DNA of 54,194 nucleotides from Helicobacteraceae bacterium (GTDB lineage: Bacteria > Campylobacterota > Campylobacteria > Campylobacterales > SZUA-545): assembly GCA_031286325.1 (NCBI GenBank), contig JAITUT010000035.1, forward strand, positions 1 to 54,194, written 5' to 3'. Every line of letters begins with the position of its first letter. Position 1 is the stretch's first letter. Shown one piece after another: positions 25,497-35,031 of the stretch. The translations under genes were made by a program, and so were the position numbers. The notes below the pieces were generated by a model that saw nothing but the letters and a program-made list of their open reading frames with translations, searched no databases and had not been told where the DNA came from.

Positions 25497-25694
25497 TTAG
25501 AAGTCAAAAGCGCCAGAGTTGCCGCCGTTCATAGATTTATAAACCGCGCGGCGGTAGGCTTTGCGCGGATCTTCGCACTCCAAAACTTTTTCGCACGCCG
25601 AGCAAGAGTCGATAGATTTACTTTTGCGGCACTCTTTAACGGCGTTCGCGAGACGCTCTAATTCGGCGTTCGGCGCGGGTTTTTCCGCGCTCAT
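25497..25694 (-). CDS. Small conserved Cys-containing protein
   Basis: The 65-residue product contains CRKSKSIDSCSACEKVLEC, with four cysteines that could bind metal or form disulfides. No signal peptide is seen. The ATG at 25694 overlaps the stop of the upstream YbjQ-like gene (ATGA), so the two are coupled. The function is unknown. Confidence 0.6.
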   Translation of the reverse strand: MSAEKPAPNAELERLANAVKECRKSKSIDSCSACEKVLECEDPRKAYRRAVYKSMNGGNSGAFDF

Positions 25695-26017
25695 ACCTTG
25701 ACCGCCGTGCCGTAATAGACGATCTGCGAGATGTGCCATTTGGAGCCGATTAACTCGTAGGAAATCGACGAAATTTTTGTTCCAACGACGCCGTTCGCGC
25801 CGATCTCTTTGGCGTTTCTGAGCATATCAAAAAGAGCCTCGCGATCTGCGTTCTTAAACTCGTTGCCGCTGCCGATTGGGGCGGAAAAGCCGCGCACGAT
25901 CCCTAATGTCTCTTTCGCGCGTCTGTTTGGAATTTCGTTCGTGGTAACGCACGCGATCTCGCCCATTAAAAGCGCGAGCAACTCTCCGTCATCTATTTTG
26001 TTCTCTTGGGATTCCAT
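25691..26017 (-). CDS. YbjQ/UPF0145-family protein
   Basis: The 108-residue protein has the family's pattern ETLGIVRGFS, then AKEIGANGVVGTKISSISYEL. Members form small, often pentameric, possibly metal-binding barrels of unknown role. ATG 26017 has AAGGAGTTTAAT just before it. The frame continues upstream to 26134 through a hydrophobic stretch that I judge not to be part of the protein. Confidence 0.8.
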   Translation of the reverse strand: MESQENKIDDGELLALLMGEIACVTTNEIPNRRAKETLGIVRGFSAPIGSGNEFKNADREALFDMLRNAKEIGANGVVGTKISSISYELIGSKWHISQIVYYGTAVKV

Positions 26018-26387
26018 ATTAAACTCCTTGTTGGTTGTTGCGCGCGCGTTTTTACTAAAAGCGCGGACGCGGCTCACATAAACTATCGTGAGCAAAACGC
26101 CAAATTCTATCAGCGCCGCGAGATGCGCGATCACGAAATTCAGCGGTATCGCAGGCTCATTATTTGATCAACGTTCCGCAAAAATTATAGCGAAAACGCC
26201 GAATATTACGACCGAAAAAACCTGCCGCAAACGATCTTTATAGATCGCGCTTCAAAATTATTTAAGCTAAGCGCGCTAAAGAGCGCGAGAGACAAAATAT
26301 ATAAAAGCTGTTTTAACAGATCGGCTTTTGTTTTAGCGCGAGAATTTCGTTGGGATTTTTTGACGTTTGGCGTCTATAATTTTGCCC
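26018..26387. other. Intergenic stretch, no gene seen
   Basis: The part nearest the YbjQ-like gene is open in frame and hydrophobic on the minus strand. The rest shows no gene, and no clear terminator or promoter was identified. Confidence 0.5.
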
Positions 26388-27410
26388 TCACGCCGCGATC
26401 TCGTTATACACGCTATCGCGCTCTATGGGCAAAAACCCGGCGCCGGCGATAAGATCGGTCATAAGTTTCTGAGCGACGCCGCCCGCGCTCGCCGCCCCCG
26501 CCGCGCTGTTAATAGATTCTTTCTCGATCGTGCCGTCCATATCGTCCGCGCCGAACTCCTGCGCCACGAGCGCGAGTTTCAGCGTCAAGCCGACCCAATA
26601 AGCTTTAATATGCGGAATGTTCGCAAGCACAATGCGGCTAATCGCGATCGTCTTCAAAACCTCTTCGGCGTCCAGCGGGCGGTCAATCTCAATATAGTTG
26701 TTTTTCGTTTGGAAAAGCAGCGGGACAAACGCGTTAAAACCGCCCGTAATTTCTTGTAGATCGCGCAGGCGCAAGAGGTGATCTATGCGGTGCGCGCGCG
26801 ATTCAATGTGCCCAAAGAGCATCGTGGCGTTGCTCTTTCTGCCGCGCTCGTGCCACAATTTGTGGATCTTCAGCCAATCCGCGCTTTTGACTTTGCCGTC
26901 GCAGAGCCTCTTGCGCAGAGTCTCGTCAAAAATTTCCGCGCCGCCGCCAGGCATACTATCCACGCCGCTTTCTATCATACGATCGAGGATATATTCAAAA
27001 CTTTTTCCATAAGTCCGTGCGAGAAACTCAACCTCCGCCGCCGTCATCGCCTTCAAATGAATATCTGGCAAAGCGGCTTTAACGTTGCTGAAAACTTCAA
27101 AATACCACTCTAAGCCTACGTCTTTGTTGTGCGCGCTGACGATGTGAATCTCCTTCGCGCCGCGATCCGCCGCCTCTTTTGCGGTCCGCGCAATCTCTTC
27201 AACGCCCATCACATACGGATTTGGATTTTTTCTGTGCGCCGAAAAGCCGCAAAATTTGCAGTAATCCGAGCAGATATTCGTGGGATTTATTTGGCGGTTG
27301 CGGTTGTAAAAGACTTTGTCTCCGTGCAGCTTTCGGCGAATCTCGCTCGCTCTTTCGCCTAGCTCAAAAAGTTCCAGATCGTAAAGTTTCAGCGCATCGT
27401 TCGCGTCCAT
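26388..27410 (-). CDS. mqnE: Aminofutalosine synthase, radical SAM
   Basis: The 340-residue enzyme of the futalosine route to menaquinone adds the radical SAM adenosyl group to enolpyruvyl-benzoate. The cluster motif CSDYCKFCGF is present at about residue 48. Further family motifs are HIVSAHNKDVGLEWY and GGGAEIFDE. The C-terminal part has LLFQTKNNYIE. AAGGAGCG precedes the ATG. It overlaps the end of the upstream methyltransferase by 22 bases, so the two are likely co-transcribed. Confidence 0.93.
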   Translation of the reverse strand: MDANDALKLYDLELFELGERASEIRRKLHGDKVFYNRNRQINPTNICSDYCKFCGFSAHRKNPNPYVMGVEEIARTAKEAADRGAKEIHIVSAHNKDVGLEWYFEVFSNVKAALPDIHLKAMTAAEVEFLARTYGKSFEYILDRMIESGVDSMPGGGAEIFDETLRKRLCDGKVKSADWLKIHKLWHERGRKSNATMLFGHIESRAHRIDHLLRLRDLQEITGGFNAFVPLLFQTKNNYIEIDRPLDAEEVLKTIAISRIVLANIPHIKAYWVGLTLKLALVAQEFGADDMDGTIEKESINSAAGAASAGGVAQKLMTDLIAGAGFLPIERDSVYNEIAA

Positions 27411-28222
27411 TTTCGCTCCTTAGTTTGCGTATTATACGAAATTAAAGCCCAAGTTAGCGGAGGATCGCGCTCTTCTTTGTCGTCTTTAACTTTGTCAAAA
27501 TAGCGCGCTAACTTCTCTTTTTCAATTTCGCTCAATTCCCCTATGTTTTGCTCAACGTTTTTTATGTAATCGGTTTCGTTCTGATAATGAAAACCTTTGC
27601 CTTCGCTTTGAATGAATTTTAATTCGGCGTAAATTCCCATATTGTAGAGAATGTTTAATATGTAAATGTAATCGGGTTTCGGCGTAACGACTCTGCCGAT
27701 CGCCTGCAAGATAGGCGCGTGCAGGAACGATCCGCCGACTTTGTATGTTAAATATACGCGCATTTTCGCGCGCTTGTTTATGTTGACGAGCGTTTTTTCA
27801 ATATCGCTTACTTCAAGCGATCTGGACGCGATTGCTATATCCGCATACGGAACGTTCGCAAAATCGCCCTCAATATCGGCTTTGATCGGCGTGATGTTCT
27901 TTACGTTTTTTGCTTCGCAATTTCGCATTAAATTATCAAGCGTTACTTGCGAAAAATCAACCGCGTAAATTTTTTCAAATTTATCGCTTATAGCGATTGC
28001 GATTGTGCCCGCTCCCGAACCTAAATCAAGCATAGTTTTAGCGTCTATAAAATCAATTGAGTTTATCAGCGAATTTGGGTAAATCCCGCCGAAGTTATTA
28101 GCCATATTCACCGCTTTTTTATCCCAATCTTTCGCTGTTTTTACGGAAGAATTTGATCGCTGTTTTTGATCGCGGTATAACGCGCCGAAATCGATCGTTT
28201 GAATGTTATTTTTGCGGAACAT
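27389..28222 (-). CDS. SAM-dependent methyltransferase
   Basis: The 277-residue protein has motif I MLDLGSGAGTIAIAIS and an acidic motif II (IYAVDFSQ), then ADIAIASRSLEV. The C-terminal part is lower in G+C. The target is unknown. Overlap with mqnE hints at a link to quinone synthesis, but the sequence is not like MenG/UbiE in its C-terminal half. It is divergent from glnD. Confidence 0.82.
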   Translation of the reverse strand: MFRKNNIQTIDFGALYRDQKQRSNSSVKTAKDWDKKAVNMANNFGGIYPNSLINSIDFIDAKTMLDLGSGAGTIAIAISDKFEKIYAVDFSQVTLDNLMRNCEAKNVKNITPIKADIEGDFANVPYADIAIASRSLEVSDIEKTLVNINKRAKMRVYLTYKVGGSFLHAPILQAIGRVVTPKPDYIYILNILYNMGIYAELKFIQSEGKGFHYQNETDYIKNVEQNIGELSEIEKEKLARYFDKVKDDKEERDPPLTWALISYNTQTKERKWTRTMR

Positions 28223-28257
28223 TTCGCGCCTTTTTGTAAAAATTGATAAAGTATTAT

Positions 28258-30720
28258 ATGCGAAAGGAATTTACAGAACTTTTAGAGGCGGCGATCACCG
28301 AGCGCTTAGGCGATCTTGCCGCCGCGAAGCTCTTCAAAGCCGAGCTCGCGGCGTATTTTCAGGGTTTGCCGGAGAGTTTTACGCCGCACCGCGCGGGAGT
28401 TTCGCCAGCGCGCGCGTTTTTGATCGCGCACGCGCGGGCGATCGAGGATTTTATCGCCGCTTTCTACCGCTATGTTTTGCGCGATTCGTTCGGCGATTTC
28501 ACGCCGCCAAACAGCGTAATTCCGATCGCGTTCGCCGCGCTGGGGAGCTTTGCTCGCGAGCAGTGCGCGCCGCGATCCGATATAGATTTAATGATAGTTT
28601 TTAAGCAAGTTGAAGGCTACAATCTGCGCCCAATCATTGAGCGCGTGTTGCGCCTCGCGTGGGACAGCGGCTTCGCGTTGGGACATCGCGCGGCTGAAAT
28701 TAGCGAGCTCTCCGATATGGCTTCAAGCGACATCACGATCAAAACCGCGCTTTTAGAGGCGCGGTTTATCGGCGGTTCGCGGCTTTTGTGGATTGACGCG
28801 GAGGGCGTTTTGGAACGTTTGCGGCTTGCGAACGCGAGGGGTTTTGCCGCGCTTAAAGCCGCCGAGTCGCGCGAACGCAAGGCGAAAAATCCGATCGCGA
28901 TGGAGCCGAACTTGAAAGAATCCGCGGGCGGTTTGCGCGACGCGAATACGCTTTTTTGGATCGCGCGCGCGATTTACGGAATTTCGCACGAAAAAGATTT
29001 GATCGGCAATGTTTTTGACGAAAATTCTTATCGCGAATTTCATATCGCTTGCGATCTTTTATATCGCGCGCGAATCGCGTTGCATTTACTCACAAACAAA
29101 CACTTTGACAAATTAGTTTTTGATCGCCAAAGAGATGTCGCTTTAATGTTGGGATTTACCGATTATAAAACTAAAAGAGCGGAGAGATTCTTGCTGCAAA
29201 AAATTTTGCATAGCTTGAGAGTTATCGATAGGTTTTCAGATTATTATATTGCGAAAATTTTGGAGAAATTTGAAGATGATTTTGCTACTGAAAATTTTAC
29301 CGCGATCGCGAAAGTTTTGGCGCAAAAACCTAAGCCTTTTCTTTACGATATTAAAGATGTGATGAGGTTAAATAAAAGCGAAAATCAAAGACAAAGATCA
29401 ATCCTAAAAGATATAATTTTAGCGATTTTCGCGCGAGAGGATTCGCATATTATTTTAGAGTGCTTTGATCGCGCGGGGAAACTTGATATTTTATTACCGC
29501 CGTTAAAGGGTATAATTTTCCTTGCGCAATTTGACGGATATCATACGCGACCCGCCGATGAACACTCTATTTTAACATTAAAAAATCTTAATTTATTAAA
29601 CGGCGAAAAATTAGAGCTATTTCGCGCTTTAAGCGAAAGCGATCAAAGACTTTTACGATTAGTCGCGATCTTGCACGACTGCGGCAAAGGAAGTTCGCGC
29701 GATCACTCTGAAATCGGCGCGAAAAGATTTAGAAAATTCGCAAAATTTTTGCAGTTAAAAGACGAAGAAATTGAAAGCGGTTTTACTTTAATAAAATATC
29801 ACACCTTAATTAGTAATATCGCCCGCAAAGAGGATATTCACAGCGATCGCGTAGTTTTTTCATTCGCGATGAAACTTGGCTCAAAACGTTTAATATCAAT
29901 GCTTTATTTACTTACGATCTGCGATATGAGCGCGGTTGCGCCCAATGTTTATACGCATTTTTGGGAGATCACATTAAAAGATTTATATATTAGGGCGATC
30001 GAAGCGTTGGAAAATAGCGATCTAATTAGCGAAGCCGCCTCGCGATCCAAAAAAGAAAAACAATTAAAATCAGATCAGGATTTCGCGTTGCTAAACGATC
30101 GTTTGCAAAGCAAAATTTTCACAATTGATTCCACATTATTTTTCTTAAAATATAAAGCGAATGAAATTATTGAGATCGCCAAAATGTGCGAAGATACGAA
30201 AATAATCAAAATTAAAGCACAAACCGAGCCAATTTTAAGAGTAGATATTATTGCCAAAAAGCCGTTTAATTTAGGCTGGTTTTTGGGCAAACTTTCCAGA
30301 TTTGATTTAGGCTCAATGGACATATTCAGGATTTTTGACGGCGCGAAGTTATTCAGAATGTTTTTTAGAAAACCCCTCGACGAGTCAATTGAGTTTATAG
30401 AAAAACTTGCGATTGACGGCTTAGATATGAGCCGCACAATGAAATACAATAAGCCGCAAATTAAACGAAAGGAAATTGATATAGATATCGATCATTCTCC
30501 GACTTACGCGCGAATGACGCTAAATTTGCCCGATCAACAAGGTTTAATGGCGTTTGTAATTGATATTTTTGATCGCAATGAAATTGACATTGCCGCCGCA
30601 AAAATCGCTACGATCAAAAACAAAGCGAATAATTTATTGTTAATAGAAAAATCAGGCGGTTTCGCGCAAAAAACAAAAGTTTTGATCGCGGAATTAACAC
30701 AGACTAACCCTCAAAAATGA
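28258..30720 (+). CDS. glnD: PII uridylyltransferase/uridylyl-removing enzyme
   Basis: The product has about 820 residues. An N-terminal nucleotidyltransferase domain has GSFAREQCAPRSDIDLMIVF (about residue 96), in which the two Asp bind metal. A central HD domain has LHDCGKG (about 470) and IKYHTLISNIA. A C-terminal ACT domain follows (from about 750). It uridylylates and deuridylylates PII in response to glutamine. ATG 28258 is preferred to a TTG at 28243. The second half is more AT-rich than the first. It overlaps nothing and probably has its own promoter in the short divergent gap. Confidence 0.9.
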   Translation: MRKEFTELLEAAITERLGDLAAAKLFKAELAAYFQGLPESFTPHRAGVSPARAFLIAHARAIEDFIAAFYRYVLRDSFGDFTPPNSVIPIAFAALGSFAREQCAPRSDIDLMIVFKQVEGYNLRPIIERVLRLAWDSGFALGHRAAEISELSDMASSDITIKTALLEARFIGGSRLLWIDAEGVLERLRLANARGFAALKAAESRERKAKNPIAMEPNLKESAGGLRDANTLFWIARAIYGISHEKDLIGNVFDENSYREFHIACDLLYRARIALHLLTNKHFDKLVFDRQRDVALMLGFTDYKTKRAERFLLQKILHSLRVIDRFSDYYIAKILEKFEDDFATENFTAIAKVLAQKPKPFLYDIKDVMRLNKSENQRQRSILKDIILAIFAREDSHIILECFDRAGKLDILLPPLKGIIFLAQFDGYHTRPADEHSILTLKNLNLLNGEKLELFRALSESDQRLLRLVAILHDCGKGSSRDHSEIGAKRFRKFAKFLQLKDEEIESGFTLIKYHTLISNIARKEDIHSDRVVFSFAMKLGSKRLISMLYLLTICDMSAVAPNVYTHFWEITLKDLYIRAIEALENSDLISEAASRSKKEKQLKSDQDFALLNDRLQSKIFTIDSTLFFLKYKANEIIEIAKMCEDTKIIKIKAQTEPILRVDIIAKKPFNLGWFLGKLSRFDLGSMDIFRIFDGAKLFRMFFRKPLDESIEFIEKLAIDGLDMSRTMKYNKPQIKRKEIDIDIDHSPTYARMTLNLPDQQGLMAFVIDIFDRNEIDIAAAKIATIKNKANNLLLIEKSGGFAQKTKVLIAELTQTNPQK

Positions 30721-30918
30721 GATTTTCGCTTTAACCGCAATCTTTCGATCGCGATCGCGGAGTATTGGGAGAAACTTATAGCGAGAGACGATTTTTGTGT
30801 TTAGACAAGAAAGTCAAGCGAGCGGCGCGAAACGGGATAGGCTAAAACGCCTATCCCGACGCCGTGAAGCGAAGCCCCCAAAGCGGTATAAACTAAAAAG
30901 CGATCACGCCCTTAAAAA

Positions 30919-32244
30919 TCAATGGTTTCCACCCGTCAAAATATACCAGCCAAGAATCTCAAATTGAATATACCAAATTATCACCGAGAGAATATAGCCC
31001 ACAAGCACCGTCCAAGCCAGCCGCATATGCGCCATAAAGGTATAGGTGCCGCGCAATTTGCCCATCACGCCCACCCCCGCCGCGCTGCCAAAGCTAATCA
31101 GCGATCCGCCAATCCCCGCCGTCAGCGCGATAAATAGCCACTGATCCACGCCCATATTCGGATTGGCTTTCAAGATCGCGCTCATCACGGGGACATTATC
31201 TACCACAGCGGAGATGAGCCCCACGCAGATATTCGCCGCAGTCGGACCGATAATCTCATACGCGTGCGCGACCATTCCCAGATAGCCCACATAATGCAAC
31301 GCCCCGACCGCCGCCAAAATACCGAAGAAAAACAGCAAGGTATCCGCCTCAATATGGCGCACGCTTTCATAGACATTAAACGATTCGTGCGGCGTCGCGC
31401 GCTTTTGATAATACGAGAACATCATCAAAAGCGACAAGCCGAACATCATTCCCCACACAGGCGGGATATTAAACAAGTTTTCGCACATAACCGCCGAAAA
31501 GATCGTAAAAATACCCAAACCGATCACGATTCTAGCGCCCCGTTTCATATGCACCGCAGGCTCCGTAGTAGGATCAAACGCAGGTTTCTCATCCGGCACA
31601 AAGCGACTCAATAAAAACGCCGTCAAAAACCAACCGCTGATTGAGCTCGGGAAGACAAAGAAAAAGTCAATAAAGGGCGCTTTGCCCGCCTGCCACGCCA
31701 TAAGAGTCGTAATGTCGCCAAACGGACTCCACGCGCCGCCCGCGTTCGCCGCTACGACAATGTTAATCGCGCCCGGCACCAGAAACTCTTTGCGAGTGCG
31801 ATCAATCGTCAGCAAAACCGTAGAAAGAATCAACGCGGTAGTTAAGTTATCCGCCACAGGGCTGATGAAAAACGCGAGCAAACCCGTAAGCCAGAAGAGT
31901 TTGCGGTAGCCGTAGCCCTTGCTGACAAGCACATATTTAAGGGTGTCAAAGACGGAGCGGTTGATCAAAGTCTCAATGTAGGTCATCGCTACGAAAAGAA
32001 AGAAGAAAATCTCGGCGATCTCCTCAACGATGTGCTTGACCTCGTTGTGTAGCCCCTCTGTATCGCCGCCTACGCTCAATGTGTAAAGCCCGATGAGAAT
32101 GAACATAAATGTCCCTATAAACAGGGCGGGTTTAGACTTGTTGATATGATATTTTTCCTCCGCGGCGATAAAGTAATATCCCGCCACAAAGATCGCCAGA
32201 CAGACAAAACCTATCCACTCGTTCGTAAGCGTTGCCTCGTGCAT
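30919..32244 (-). CDS. nhaD: Sodium/proton antiporter NhaD type
   Basis: The 441-residue membrane protein has about a dozen hydrophobic segments. Typical NhaD/ArsB-fold motifs are SPVADNLTTALILSTVLL and ANAGGAWSPFGDITTLMAW; near the end are DNVPVMSAILK and GGSLISFGSAAGV. It exchanges external H+ for Na+ or Li+ at the inner membrane. GGAGG lies just before the ATG at 32244. The frame extends to 32331, but that would overlap the divergent dehydrogenase. Confidence 0.92.
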   Translation of the reverse strand: MHEATLTNEWIGFVCLAIFVAGYYFIAAEEKYHINKSKPALFIGTFMFILIGLYTLSVGGDTEGLHNEVKHIVEEIAEIFFFLFVAMTYIETLINRSVFDTLKYVLVSKGYGYRKLFWLTGLLAFFISPVADNLTTALILSTVLLTIDRTRKEFLVPGAINIVVAANAGGAWSPFGDITTLMAWQAGKAPFIDFFFVFPSSISGWFLTAFLLSRFVPDEKPAFDPTTEPAVHMKRGARIVIGLGIFTIFSAVMCENLFNIPPVWGMMFGLSLLMMFSYYQKRATPHESFNVYESVRHIEADTLLFFFGILAAVGALHYVGYLGMVAHAYEIIGPTAANICVGLISAVVDNVPVMSAILKANPNMGVDQWLFIALTAGIGGSLISFGSAAGVGVMGKLRGTYTFMAHMRLAWTVLVGYILSVIIWYIQFEILGWYILTGGNH

Positions 32245-32318
32245 CGTTGCCTCCAAAACGCAAAATTTCGCTAGTGTAGCAAAATAAGTATAATTCGCTA
32301 AAAAATTTAAGGCTTGTT

Positions 32319-33575
32319 GTGCGCATCGCAATCGTGGGTTTGGGTTATGTGGGTCTGCCGCTGGCGGCGGCGTTCGGCGAAAAGTATGAGACGATAGGTT
32401 TTGACATTAACGCGCGGCGGATCGCGGAGTTGCGCGAGGGAAACGATCGCACTTTGGAATTAACCGCCGATCAAATTAAGTCGGCGAAAATGTTGAAATT
32501 CACAAGCGATTTGGAGGATCTGCGATCGGCGAATTTTTATATCGTTACCGTTCCCACGCCGATTGATTCGCACAAAAACCCCGATCTGACGCCGCTCATT
32601 AGAGCAAGCGAGACGATCGGCAAAGTTTTGAAAAAGGGCGACATTGTAGTCTATGAATCAACCGTTTATCCGGGCTGTACCGAAGAGGAGTGCGTACCAG
32701 TTTTGGAAAAGTTCAGCGGTTTGAAATTTAACGCGGATTTTTACTGCGGCTACTCGCCAGAGCGCATAAATCCGGGCGACAAAGAGCACACGGTTACAAA
32801 AATTAAGAAAGTTACGAGCGGCAGCACCCCAAAAATTGCCGAAAAAGTCGATGAAATTTACCGATCAGTGATCGCGGCGGGGACTTTTAAGGCTAGCGGC
32901 ATCAAGGTCGCGGAGGCGGCTAAGGTGATTGAAAACTCGCAGCGCGACATAAATATCGCCTTTGTGAACGAACTCGCGCTGATTTTCGCGCGCATGGGCA
33001 TTGACACGAGCGAGGTTTTGGAGGCGGCGGGGACGAAGTGGAATTTTTTGCCATTTCGTCCGGGTTTGGTCGGCGGGCACTGCATTGGCGTTGATCCATA
33101 TTATTTGACTTACAAAGCCGAATCGCTGGGCTATCACCCGCAGGTGATCTTGTCGGGGCGGCGCATTAACGACTCTATGGGCGCTTATGTCGCGGCGCAA
33201 ACGATGAAGCTAATGAACAGGCGCGGCGTGTGCGCTTACGAGGCGCGGGTGTTGATGTTGGGCATTACATTTAAGGAGAATTGCCCCGATATTCGTAATT
33301 CGCGGGCGATTGACATCGCGCGGGAGTTGGAGGAGTTCGGCGCGAAAGTTATGATTTACGATCCGTGGGCTGATCCAAGCGAGGCGCGGCACGAATACGG
33401 CGCGGACCTAGAGATCGCGCGCGATCTGCCCGCGGGCAAATTCGAGGCGGTGGTCGCGGCGGTGGCGCACAACGAGTTTAAGTCCTTAAACCCGCGATCG
33501 CTATTAACCGAAAAAGGCGTGGTCTTTGATGTGAAAAATGTATTTGCCAAAGACCAATCGGACGGCAGGCTTTAG
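32319..33575 (+). CDS. UDP-N-acetylhexosamine 6-dehydrogenase (WbpA/TviB type)
   Basis: The 418-residue nucleotide-sugar dehydrogenase has the N-terminal NAD loop [41 protein letters not shown] and the catalytic Cys region [16 protein letters not shown]. The [11 protein letters not shown] wording and length match the UDP-GlcNAc/GalNAc branch used for surface polysaccharides rather than UDP-glucose dehydrogenase. The start is GTG. It probably serves O-antigen or capsule, as the phase-variable glycosyltransferase at the left edge may. Confidence 0.9.
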   Translation: MRIAIVGLGYVGLPLAAAFGEKYETIGFDINARRIAELREGNDRTLELTADQIKSAKMLKFTSDLEDLRSANFYIVTVPTPIDSHKNPDLTPLIRASETIGKVLKKGDIVVYESTVYPGCTEEECVPVLEKFSGLKFNADFYCGYSPERINPGDKEHTVTKIKKVTSGSTPKIAEKVDEIYRSVIAAGTFKASGIKVAEAAKVIENSQRDINIAFVNELALIFARMGIDTSEVLEAAGTKWNFLPFRPGLVGGHCIGVDPYYLTYKAESLGYHPQVILSGRRINDSMGAYVAAQTMKLMNRRGVCAYEARVLMLGITFKENCPDIRNSRAIDIARELEEFGAKVMIYDPWADPSEARHEYGADLEIARDLPAGKFEAVVAAVAHNEFKSLNPRSLLTEKGVVFDVKNVFAKDQSDGRL

Positions 33576-33576
33576 T

Positions 33577-33954
33577 ATGCGGCATTACAAAGTTAACAAT
33601 AAGACAAAAATTATTAACGCAACAAATGTGGAAATTGATTTAGATAATGATGGTTTGTATTCAATTTTATTTAAGTATAAAAATGAATATTTTACTCTTT
33701 GCCGTAATCTTGATGAAGAAGATGAGCAAATCTACATTGAAAACAACGATCAGGGTAATGCAGTATATGTTAATCCTGAAAGAATAAACTATGTTTTGCA
33801 AAATGGTGAGATTGAATTTGATATAGATAAAGAAGTAAAATTTGATATGGATTTTGCAAATAAATACATTATAAAATTTTCTCCTGTTAACACAAAGCAA
33901 TATAATGATATAAAAGAAGCATTGGAAAATATTTTCCGCGCAAATCCCAGTTAG
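33577..33954 (+). CDS. Imm10-like immunity protein
   Basis: The 125-residue acidic protein has NEYFTLCRNLDEEDEQIYIE, NNDQGNAVYV and a closing KFDMDF...IIKFSP...ENIF. This resembles the Imm10 family of polymorphic-toxin immunity proteins. It is strongly AT-rich and starts two bases after the dehydrogenase stop, without a clear ribosome binding site. It opens an array of similar genes with no toxin in sight. A hairpin with the GGTTGTACC core follows it. Confidence 0.55.
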   Translation: MRHYKVNNKTKIINATNVEIDLDNDGLYSILFKYKNEYFTLCRNLDEEDEQIYIENNDQGNAVYVNPERINYVLQNGEIEFDIDKEVKFDMDFANKYIIKFSPVNTKQYNDIKEALENIFRANPS

Positions 33955-33956
33955 AC

Positions 33957-33977
33957 TTAGGTTGTACCTAAGTATAA
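33957..33977. repeat. Hairpin ACTTAGGT-TGT-ACCTAAGT
   Basis: An eight-base perfect stem with a TGT loop lies just after the Imm10-like stop. The core AGGTACAACCT (minus strand) is the same as in the palindromic element at 37.1 kb. It could also act as a terminator, although no T-run follows. Confidence 0.6.
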
Positions 33978-34045
33978 TCATAAAATAAACCCGCAACTAA
34001 AACAAAGAAAAAGAAAATTTGAAAAAAACAAAAGGAGCGAATAGT

Positions 34046-34984
34046 ATGAATGAATACCTGAATAACTTATTAGCGAGAATGTTGGACGATAGCGATAGGG
34101 ATATGCGCCCTTTTGACAGCTCAAAAACTATCCATTGGAAAGCGTTAAGAGAAGCCGAGAAACTTACCGACGAGAGTTTTGTTTCAGAGCTTATTGAATT
34201 TATCGATACCGAAAAAGACAAAGAAAAAAGAGATAAGGCGTATTTTATCCTTGGGCAAGTCGCTAAAAACACGAACAACATAACGGCGATAAAATATCTG
34301 ATCGCTAGAATAGATAATGAAACAGACGAAAGCGTTCTCTGTTCCCTCTTGGAGAGGATTCGTTATTTACAAAAACCTAAAGATATAGATATTCAACCAA
34401 TTATAAGAGCGGTAAATAACAAAAATAGAAACGTAATGCACAGCGCGATATTAGCGTTGGAAAACACCGAAAATGAATCGGTTGAAGATGTTTTGATCGC
34501 TATCTTGGAAAATCCTAAAAGCGACGAATATGATTTAATGTACGCAAATTGGGCTTTGCAAAATGTAGGGACAAAAAAGAGCGTTCCTTGTTTAACAAAA
34601 TTGGTTGCGCGCAAAAAATTAGATGTTTCCAGTTCGGCTTTGAGCGCGATAATTTCAATATCTGATGAAAGTTGTTTGCCGTTGTGTTTAGAACAACTAG
34701 ACAAAGGCAAAATTAAAGCAACGGCGCTTGAGGGCGTTCTGAAATTTGGCAATGAAACAGTTATTCCAAATATAATAAAGCGAATAAAAGAGCTTGTCGC
34801 GCGGCAAAGACAAAGAATAGTTATTGCCGCCAAAGAGAGAAAAACGGAAATAATTGTCGGAATGGAATTTTTACAGAAATATCCCGAAAACGCGGAAGTA
34901 AAGCAAATGTTTGAATATCTACAAACAAAGAAATATGATTTGCTTTGGGAAGAAGAAAAAGAATGGCTAAAGAAAAACGTCTGA
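34046..34984 (+). CDS. HEAT-repeat protein, possible immunity protein
   Basis: The 312-residue soluble protein is built of repeated helix pairs of about 35 residues (for example AYFILGQVAKNTNNITAIKY, then SVLCSLLERIRYL, then MHSAILALENTEN). This is the HEAT/armadillo layout. AAGGAG precedes ATG 34046. AT-rich codon use marks it as acquired. Position and style agree with immunity or adaptor proteins of polymorphic-toxin clusters; no direct evidence of partner. Confidence 0.7.
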   Translation: MNEYLNNLLARMLDDSDRDMRPFDSSKTIHWKALREAEKLTDESFVSELIEFIDTEKDKEKRDKAYFILGQVAKNTNNITAIKYLIARIDNETDESVLCSLLERIRYLQKPKDIDIQPIIRAVNNKNRNVMHSAILALENTENESVEDVLIAILENPKSDEYDLMYANWALQNVGTKKSVPCLTKLVARKKLDVSSSALSAIISISDESCLPLCLEQLDKGKIKATALEGVLKFGNETVIPNIIKRIKELVARQRQRIVIAAKERKTEIIVGMEFLQKYPENAEVKQMFEYLQTKKYDLLWEEEKEWLKKNV

Positions 34985-35031
34985 CTTAAAAAAGTTTAAC
35001 TTGGAGACTAACTAAGACTAACGAGATATTA